Positions 58,397 through 64,000 of a stretch of DNA of 64,000 bases are shown here, piece after piece (positions within the stretch are counted from its first letter, which is position 1; every line of letters starts with the position of its first letter). Where the stretch lies: contig NZ_NEHB01000032.1 in NCBI RefSeq assembly GCF_002127655.1, forward strand, positions 1 to 64,000, written 5' to 3'. The notes under the pieces were generated by a model. The model was not told the DNA's origin, searched no databases, and worked only from the letters and a program-made list of their open reading frames with translations. Source of the DNA: Janthinobacterium sp. GW456P (GTDB lineage: Bacteria; Pseudomonadota; Gammaproteobacteria; Burkholderiales; Burkholderiaceae_D). The translations under genes and the position numbers were made by a program.

Positions 58397-59449
58397 ATGC
58401 ACAAACATTTTGCCCTGATCGTCTTGTTATACATGTCCAGCGCTGGCGCCGCCGGCATCACCTATGCGGGCAAAGCGGACTGCCGCGTTGTCGAGCATGC
58501 GCGGGTGACCGGACACACAGCTTACTGGAATGGCGCTTGCAGCGATGGCTATGCCAGCGGACCCGGAGCTTTGCAGTGGAGCAAGGACGGCAAGCCAACG
58601 GAACGTTATGAAGGAGCGATGAGCAAGGGCGCGCCAGAAGGCGCAGGCATTTCACAGTGGGCGGACGGCAGCTTGCATGAAGGGAACTACCGGGACGGCA
58701 TGCTGCAGGGTCCTGCCGTGGTGATCTTCAAGGACGGGAAAAAGCTGGAAAGCAATTTCGAGCAGGACAAACCGGTGGGCAATGTCAAGTTTGGCTCTCC
58801 GGGCGACGATCAGTATGAAGGGGGCTGGCAGGATGGTCCGGAGGGCCACGGCACCATGACATTTTTTATGGGTGGCGCCTATCGTGGGCAATGGCGCAAA
58901 GGACGACCGGTTGGTAACGGTGAGATATTGTATCCCAACGGACGCGTGCTGACGGGGCGCTTCAATGGTAGCTTCCACTTGACGGCGCAGCCGGAATTGC
59001 CCGTGGTAAGCAAGCTGTACACCATCAAGGAACAAAGTGCGGCGATTGGCTCGAACATTCGTGGCACTGCCTCCGGGGGCTTTGACGTCCCCCCGGAAAA
59101 GTCCTACGCCCAGTTGACACCGGAGCAGCAGCAGCTTGTGAAAAGAGACTACGCAGTCTTGCAGGATGACGATGTGCCGCCGTATCCGGAAAAGGGCATA
59201 CTGGAAATATCACGCGCCATGCAAAGCCTGATCTCATACAAGGACGCAATCGGCGAGTTGCACGTCAATGTCGGTGTCGATGAACAGGGCGTGGCGCAGA
59301 ATGTCACCCTGCTGAAAAGCCCGGACAGCGAGTCCGGCAAGCTGGCGGCGGCCATGTTCATGCATCTCCGGTTTACACCGGGCCGTTGCGCAGGCCAGCC
59401 TTGCGCGATGGTAGTACCGTTCAGGTTTACGCTCAGATACAAGAAATAG
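58397..59449 (+). CDS. MORN-repeat protein with C-terminal TonB-like domain
   Basis: The 350-residue exported protein has a signal peptide (about residues 1-19) and at least four MORN-type repeats between residues 40 and 200 (for example YEGAMSKGAPEGAG, HEGNYRDGMLQGPA, YEGGWQDGPEGHG, YRGQWRKGRPVGNG). The C-terminal 85 residues resemble an energy-transducer TonB C-terminal fold (LHVNVGVDEQGVAQNVTLLKSPDSESGKLAAAMF). It may bind the envelope or a TonB-type partner in the periplasm. The upstream region is markedly AT-rich, unlike its neighbours. Confidence 0.75.
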   Translation: MHKHFALIVLLYMSSAGAAGITYAGKADCRVVEHARVTGHTAYWNGACSDGYASGPGALQWSKDGKPTERYEGAMSKGAPEGAGISQWADGSLHEGNYRDGMLQGPAVVIFKDGKKLESNFEQDKPVGNVKFGSPGDDQYEGGWQDGPEGHGTMTFFMGGAYRGQWRKGRPVGNGEILYPNGRVLTGRFNGSFHLTAQPELPVVSKLYTIKEQSAAIGSNIRGTASGGFDVPPEKSYAQLTPEQQQLVKRDYAVLQDDDVPPYPEKGILEISRAMQSLISYKDAIGELHVNVGVDEQGVAQNVTLLKSPDSESGKLAAAMFMHLRFTPGRCAGQPCAMVVPFRFTLRYKK

Positions 59450-59464
59450 CACGCCGGCCTGACC

Positions 59465-62338
59465 TTATGCAGTCGCGTGCGCGCTGCTCAGCAGCGCCTC
59501 CACCTCATGTGCCGGCAGCGGGTGGCTGAAGTAATAGCCCTGCGCCTCGTCGCAGCCGTGCTGGCGCAGGTAATCGAGCTGCTCTGCCGTTTCCACGCCT
59601 TCGGCCACCACGCGCAGTTTCAGATTGTGCGCCAGGGCGATGATGGAGACGACGATGGCTGCGTCGTCCGCGTCGCGCGCCACGTCGCCGACGAAACTGC
59701 GGTCGATCTTCAGCACGTCGATGGGGAAGGTGCGCAGGTAGGCGAAGCTGGAATAGCCGGTGCCGAAGTCGTCGATCGACAGCTGCACCCCCAGCGCCTT
59801 CATGTCGTGCAGCTGGCTGACGGCCAGCGCCACGTCGTGCATGAACAGGCTTTCCGTCAGTTCCAGTTCCAGGCAGGCGGGCGGCAAGCCCGTGTCGGCC
59901 AGTACTTCGGCGATCGAGGCGACCAGGTTCGGTTCGTTGAACTGGCGCGCCGACAGGTTCACGGCCAGGCGCAGGTGGCGCAGTCCCGCCGCGTGCCAGC
60001 GTTTCACCTGCGCGCACGCTTCGCGCATGACCCAGGCGCCGATCGGCACGATCAGGCCCGTATCCTCGGCCAGCGCGATGAAGCGCTGCGGCGCCACCAT
60101 GCCCAGGTCCGGGTGCTGCCAGCGCAGCAGCGCTTCCACGCCGACGATGCGCCCGCTGGCCAGGTCTACCTGCGGCTGGTAATGCAGCACGAACTGCTCG
60201 CGTTCGAGCGCGTTGCGCAGCGCCGTCTCGATGCGCAGGCGCTCCAGGGTGGCCTGGTTCATGGCCGTCGTATAGAACTTGATATTGTTGCGGCCCTGTT
60301 TCTTGGCGCAATACATGGCGATGTCGGCTTGCTCGATCAGGTTTTGCGTCTCGCCATTCAGGGTCACGTCGCCGGGAGCGTCGTAGCGCGACATGTCGTA
60401 GACGGCCACGCCGATGCTGCAGGTGACGAAAAATTCCTTGCCGTCGAGTAGTACCGGCTGCGCCACGGCATCCATCACGCGTTGCACGATGGCGGCGCTG
60501 AGCACTTCGTCGGCCTGTTCGCACAGGATGGCGACGAATTCATCGCCCGACAGGCGCGCCACCGTGTCGGTTTCGCGCAGGCTGGCCTGCAGGCGCGTGG
60601 CGATGGTTTTCAGCAGCAGGTCGCCGGCCTTGTGACCGAGACTGTCGTTGACGAACTTGAAGCGGTCGAGGTCGATCAACAGCACCCACAGCGCGCGGTT
60701 CTTGCGGCGCGACAGGGCCATCGCTTGCGCCAGGCGGTCGCGCAGCAGGGCGCGGTTGGGCAAGCCCGTCAGCACGTCGTGGTGGGCGATGTGCTGGATT
60801 TGCTGCTCGGCCAGCTTGCGTTCCGTGATTTCGGAACCCGTGCCGCGGTAGCCGCGAAATTCACCGAACTCGTTGAACAGCGGTTCGCCATTGACGCTGA
60901 ACCAGCGCAGCTGGCCATTGCGGTCGTGCATCGCATATTCGAGGTTGGAAAAGGGCAGGTGGGCTTCCAGGTTGGCGATATGCTGCTTGCCCCAGCGCGA
61001 ATTGCGCATCTCCGGGTTGTTGTCCCAGCGCGTCATGCCGATGAAGCGTTCCAGCGGCATGTTCGACTTGTCCGTGAAGCCGCTGGTGATGTGGGTGAAG
61101 CAGAAGTTGGCGTCCTGCTCCCAGTACCAGTCCGAGGACAGGGCCAGCAGGCGGCGGAAGCGCTTTTCGCTTTCCTGCAGGGCGCGCTCCGTGCGCTGGC
61201 GCGCCCGCACGTCGGCGCTGAGCAGTTCGTTGCTGCGCTTGAGGTCGGCCGTGCGCTGCTCCACCAGCAGTTGCACGCGGCGCGAACGCTGCGTCAGCGA
61301 CTGCACGAAGGCGGCCGTCAGCAAGCTGAACAGCAAACCCATGATCACGGTGAACAGCGAGCCCAGGTGGTCGGCCAGGAAGGGCCGCGGATGGGCCACC
61401 ACGCGCACATGCCACGGCCGGCCGGCGGATGCAAATGCCCGGTCATAGTGGCTGTGGTCGGCGAAGTGCAGCCAGCGCGGCAGCGACTCCCAGGCGCCGC
61501 CCGCTTCGTCCGCAGGCGCCTGGCCATGCCGGAAGATCAATTGGCGCGGGTCGGCGCCGGCGTCGGCGTAGACGCTCAGTTCAAGCTGCGGGTCGCCCAG
61601 CAGGTCGGCGCCGGCGAGGATTTTCTGCACCAGTTCCCCGGCGCGCACGATGACCGCCGTATCGCCGATCAGTGCCGCGCGCCGCTGCTGTACCGTCTGC
61701 AGGGGCACGCCGTGGCGGTACACGGGACGCACGATGACGAAGCCCTGCTGCGGTCCCTGCGCCAGGGCCAGCAGGCCGGTGGCGGTGGTCTCGCCGCTGA
61801 TGATGGCCTGTTCCAGCGCGCGCGCCAGTACGCCGTTCGGGCTGACGTTCAGGCCGAAGGCGGGGCGGTTGCCCTGCAAGGGTTCCAGGTAATCGACCAC
61901 CAGGTAGCTGGCGCGCGTCGTCGCGGGTACGATGACGCCATCGCGCATTTCCGTCATGGCGTAATCGGGTGCGATGCGCCGCAGCTCGGCCTCGAAGGCA
62001 TCGCGCTGGGCATGCGGCACGATGCGGTGGAAATTGAAGGCCTGGATGAACGGGTGGCGCCGCAGCAGCGGCGTGGTGAAGGCGTGGAACTGTTCGCGCG
62101 TGACAGGCGCGACGGCGGCAAACAGCTGGTTCGTCGTGGTCAGCACCTCGACGGCGTCGTCGAGTCCCTGCTCGATGGCGGCCACCCTGGCGCCGGCGCG
62201 CTGCTGCAGGCTCAGGCTCATCTTGTCGTATTCGAGCTGGCTGATGGCGACGAACAGCACGGCCGTCACGCTGACGCCGCAGGCGAAGGTCAGCGCGGCC
62301 GCGGCGGAAATCGACAATGGCAGGCGGCCACGCAGCAT
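59465..62338 (-). CDS. CHASE-PAS-GGDEF-EAL cyclic di-GMP enzyme
   Basis: The 957-residue membrane protein has an N-terminal helix, a periplasmic CHASE sensor (about residues 70-260), a second helix near 312-335, a coiled linker, a PAS domain with PAC (about 380-510), a GGDEF domain with motif RLSGDEF near residue 605 (an active variant) and an EAL domain (about 690-945) starting IVGVEALLRW. The EAL metal and base residues appear present (ELTESLFM, IDDFGTGYSSFAYLR, KIDRSFV). It could make or break cyclic di-GMP depending on the sensed ligand. Confidence 0.92.
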   Translation of the reverse strand: MLRGRLPLSISAAAALTFACGVSVTAVLFVAISQLEYDKMSLSLQQRAGARVAAIEQGLDDAVEVLTTTNQLFAAVAPVTREQFHAFTTPLLRRHPFIQAFNFHRIVPHAQRDAFEAELRRIAPDYAMTEMRDGVIVPATTRASYLVVDYLEPLQGNRPAFGLNVSPNGVLARALEQAIISGETTATGLLALAQGPQQGFVIVRPVYRHGVPLQTVQQRRAALIGDTAVIVRAGELVQKILAGADLLGDPQLELSVYADAGADPRQLIFRHGQAPADEAGGAWESLPRWLHFADHSHYDRAFASAGRPWHVRVVAHPRPFLADHLGSLFTVIMGLLFSLLTAAFVQSLTQRSRRVQLLVEQRTADLKRSNELLSADVRARQRTERALQESEKRFRRLLALSSDWYWEQDANFCFTHITSGFTDKSNMPLERFIGMTRWDNNPEMRNSRWGKQHIANLEAHLPFSNLEYAMHDRNGQLRWFSVNGEPLFNEFGEFRGYRGTGSEITERKLAEQQIQHIAHHDVLTGLPNRALLRDRLAQAMALSRRKNRALWVLLIDLDRFKFVNDSLGHKAGDLLLKTIATRLQASLRETDTVARLSGDEFVAILCEQADEVLSAAIVQRVMDAVAQPVLLDGKEFFVTCSIGVAVYDMSRYDAPGDVTLNGETQNLIEQADIAMYCAKKQGRNNIKFYTTAMNQATLERLRIETALRNALEREQFVLHYQPQVDLASGRIVGVEALLRWQHPDLGMVAPQRFIALAEDTGLIVPIGAWVMREACAQVKRWHAAGLRHLRLAVNLSARQFNEPNLVASIAEVLADTGLPPACLELELTESLFMHDVALAVSQLHDMKALGVQLSIDDFGTGYSSFAYLRTFPIDVLKIDRSFVGDVARDADDAAIVVSIIALAHNLKLRVVAEGVETAEQLDYLRQHGCDEAQGYYFSHPLPAHEVEALLSSAHATA

Positions 62339-62491
62339 GGGTTTTCCTATCTCACTTCATGGACACAATTGCTCGGCAGCACCTGCGGGCCCGCGCAGGC
62401 CGTAGTTTGTCATAAACCACATCCATCATGCGAATTTTGCACCAGATCGCTGCTAATAAGCAACAATATCTATGGCCACGGCGGGCGACTA

Positions 62492-63262
62492 TCAGTTGTT
62501 GCGTGCGCCTGATTGCCGGCGCAAACGCCACAGTTGCCATGCCGGCAGCAGCCGGTTCAGGAAAGCCAGCCCCGCGGCGCGGCGCCAGCGCACCAGGCGC
62601 ACGACGCGCAGGGCGCGGCCCGCCCCGAGCTTGTCCGGCCTGGCGGCAAAGATGATGCGGTTGTTGCCGGCGATGCCGTCGAAGTGGCACACGGCGCCGC
62701 GGAAGGTGAGCATCAGGCGCGCCAGCATGGCGGGATAGTGTTCGTCATAACTGAACAGGTTGGCCGCCAGCACGCCGCCCGGCAGCAGGGCGCGCAGGCA
62801 GTCCGCATAGAAGCGTGCGCTGCCGAGGGCAGGCGGCAAGCCCGTTTCGTCGTAGCCGTCGAGCAGCAGCACGTCGGCGCAGCCCGGATGCTGGCGGATA
62901 TAGCTGACGGCATCCGTTTCGATGACGCGCAGGCGCGCGTCGTCGGGCGGCAGCATGAACTGCTCGCGCAGGGCGATCACGTCGGCGCGCAATTCCAGCA
63001 CCGTGATGCGGGTGTCGGGCAGGTGGCGGTGGCAGAATTTCAGCAGCGAACCGCCGCCCAGGCCCACCATCAGGATATGCCGCGGGCGCGGCACGAACAG
63101 GGTAAAGCACATCATGGCGCGCGCATAGCGCAGCAGCAGATGGTCGGGGCGCGACAGCAGCATTTCGCTCTGGATCATGCCGGGTTGAAATTCCAGGCGG
63201 CGCCGGTCGCCACAGGTATGCACCTGCGGGGCAAGCGGGGTGATGCTTCTGTGTTCCGGCAT
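62492..63262 (-). CDS. Spermidine-synthase-like methyltransferase-fold protein
   Basis: The 256-residue Rossmann-fold protein has the cofactor loop MVGLGGGSLLKF near residue 66, VLELRADVIALREQF and the acidic VLLLDGYDETGLPP near residue 130. These resemble spermidine synthase-like (SpeE) proteins, although the usual polyamine-site residues are not all evident and no SpeD gene is nearby. The C-terminus is basic and Arg-rich. An alternative start is 63337. The function is unproven. Confidence 0.75.
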   Translation of the reverse strand: MPEHRSITPLAPQVHTCGDRRRLEFQPGMIQSEMLLSRPDHLLLRYARAMMCFTLFVPRPRHILMVGLGGGSLLKFCHRHLPDTRITVLELRADVIALREQFMLPPDDARLRVIETDAVSYIRQHPGCADVLLLDGYDETGLPPALGSARFYADCLRALLPGGVLAANLFSYDEHYPAMLARLMLTFRGAVCHFDGIAGNNRIIFAARPDKLGAGRALRVVRLVRWRRAAGLAFLNRLLPAWQLWRLRRQSGARNN

Positions 63263-63425
63263 GGGACGACTTCGCTGAGTGGACTGGGGAAGATGCTTTG
63301 TTGCATTCAGAGAAATCTGATAAGCTCCCGTGAGCATACCCGATTAATCCGCGCCGAGCATGCGTATATGCAGACATACGGCGCGCGGCGGCACGGCCGC
63401 GCAGTCGGGCACCATGGAGACAAGC

Positions 63426-63701
63426 ATGTTTTTGGATCACCCCATCATTACGGCGACGAACAGTTTTACGGAGCCTGACCGCATCGAGCGGCTGACGCGC
63501 GTGTACGGCTACGCGGCGGCGCTGGCGGACCAGGCCGCCAATCTCGGCTTCATTGAAAAAGTGGCGCAGATCCACGATCACAAGGGCACCCTCATCGTGT
63601 TTTGGCACGAGGCGCCCAGCGACGTGGAAAAGCAGTATTTCGTGCAGGCGTGGGCCAGCAAGATCGGCGACGGCAGCACCAATGTCGAACACGAAATCTG
63701 A
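63426..63701 (+). CDS. Hypothetical protein, 91 residues
   Basis: A soluble protein, FLDHPIITATNSFTEPDRIERL at its start, with an alpha/beta pattern (HKGTLIVFWHEAPSDVEKQYFVQAW in the middle). I recognise no family. GGAG precedes the ATG at 63426. It lies 37 bases before the truncated membrane protein gene and may be co-transcribed with it. Confidence 0.65.
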   Translation: MFLDHPIITATNSFTEPDRIERLTRVYGYAAALADQAANLGFIEKVAQIHDHKGTLIVFWHEAPSDVEKQYFVQAWASKIGDGSTNVEHEI

Positions 63702-63738
63702 TACAGCGTGCCGCGCCTGCGCGGCGATGGCGTAGCCC

Positions 63739-64000
63739 ATGGATATCAAGACCCTGGTACTGGCCCTGGCGCTCGGCAACCTGAGCCTGTGCGCGGCCCT
63801 GTTTTTCTTCGAATACGAGCGCAAGAAGTCGCTCAGCATGTCCACCTGGGCGGTGGCCAAGCAATGCCAGGCCGTGGCCTGGTGTCTGCTGTATTTCCGC
63901 GGCGTGCTGCCCGATTTCCTCTCCATCCTGCTGGGCAACAGCCTGCTGTTTGCCGGCATGGCGCTCGACGCGGGCGCGCTGTGGCAGGCGGCCGGGCGCA
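63739..64000 (+). CDS. Truncated N-terminus of a membrane protein, probably diguanylate cyclase
   Basis: The gene runs off the right edge; 87 codons are visible. They start MDIKTLVLALALGNLSLCAALFFFEYERKK and show two to three hydrophobic segments in a layout that is often seen before a cytoplasmic GGDEF domain in this family of bacteria. The GGDEF part is outside the window, so the call is a guess from the N-terminus alone. Confidence 0.6.
   Translation, partial: MDIKTLVLALALGNLSLCAALFFFEYERKKSLSMSTWAVAKQCQAVAWCLLYFRGVLPDFLSILLGNSLLFAGMALDAGALWQAAGR

Noticed and set aside
60482-62512. 676-codon plus-strand frame over the GGDEF-EAL gene
   Set aside because: Antisense to well-formed CHASE, PAS, GGDEF and EAL domains.

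Overview
The window is a GC-rich, gene-dense chromosomal segment with about 63 protein genes, no rRNA or tRNA that I can see, no CRISPR array, no insertion sequence and no gap above 300 bases. Codon use, gene content (subclass B3 metallo-beta-lactamase, YfiR/YfiN/YfiB, many GGDEF proteins, BenE, Bcr/CflA, META lipoproteins, oleate hydratase) and the intergenic GTCGGATTA repeats fit a betaproteobacterium of the Oxalobacteraceae, most like Janthinobacterium, Massilia or Duganella. This is inference from gene content, not a database match.

Layout. 1-3.1 kb: intergenic repeats, Bcr/CflA exporter, serine acetyltransferase, META lipoprotein. 3.2-4.1 kb: subclass B3 metallo-beta-lactamase. 4.2-12.4 kb: an organosulfur locus made of two divergent operons, SfnB-like dehydrogenase / MetQ-like binding protein / flavin monooxygenase to the left and ssuEADCB to the right. 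Their shared promoter region carries dyads that resemble one upstream of the serine acetyltransferase. 12.3-20.6 kb: housekeeping and hypothetical genes, including a MocR regulator with benE. 20.6-23.5 kb: yfiR-yfiN-yfiB with gntK. 23.7-29.7 kb: a Na+/H+ antiporter and a divergent three-subunit molybdenum hydroxylase (triheme cytochrome c, 2Fe-2S subunit, Tat-exported Mo subunit). 29.8-38.2 kb: mixed single genes (degenerate hydrolase, S-formylglutathione hydrolase, sirtuin, signal peptidase I, oleate hydratase, HDOD protein). 38.3-46.4 kb: a co-directional catabolic cluster of IclR regulator, acyl-CoA dehydrogenase, acyl-CoA ligase and a complete Liv-type ABC importer. 46.6-49.3 kb: a TonB-dependent receptor with a small periplasmic SUOX-fold protein, closed by a terminator. 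49.3-53 kb: a three-gene hydrolase/isomerase operon with a divergent TetR regulator and a 30-bp operator. 53-64 kb: orphan flagellar rod-like protein, secreted hydrolase, NYN-LOTUS protein, TrhA, LysR, MORN/TonB protein, a large CHASE-PAS-GGDEF-EAL protein, a spermidine-synthase-like protein and the start of another membrane protein.

Most interesting system. The TonB-dependent receptor at 46695-48689 is preceded by two dyads that match the ModE (molybdate-responsive regulator) consensus as I recall it, CGCTATATA, six bases, TATATAACG. Each is embedded between TTGAGC and TATAT(A/T) promoter hexamers with a 17-bp spacer, and the two modules lie exactly 70 bp apart. The gene that follows encodes an exported SUOX-fold (molybdopterin-oxidoreductase-like) domain with no cysteine at all, so it cannot ligate molybdenum the way sulfite oxidase does. 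I propose a molybdenum-repressed outer-membrane scavenging system for molybdate, tungstate, a metal chelate or a cofactor, with the SUOX-fold protein as a periplasmic binding partner. The molybdenum hydroxylase at 25.5-29.7 kb would be one consumer.
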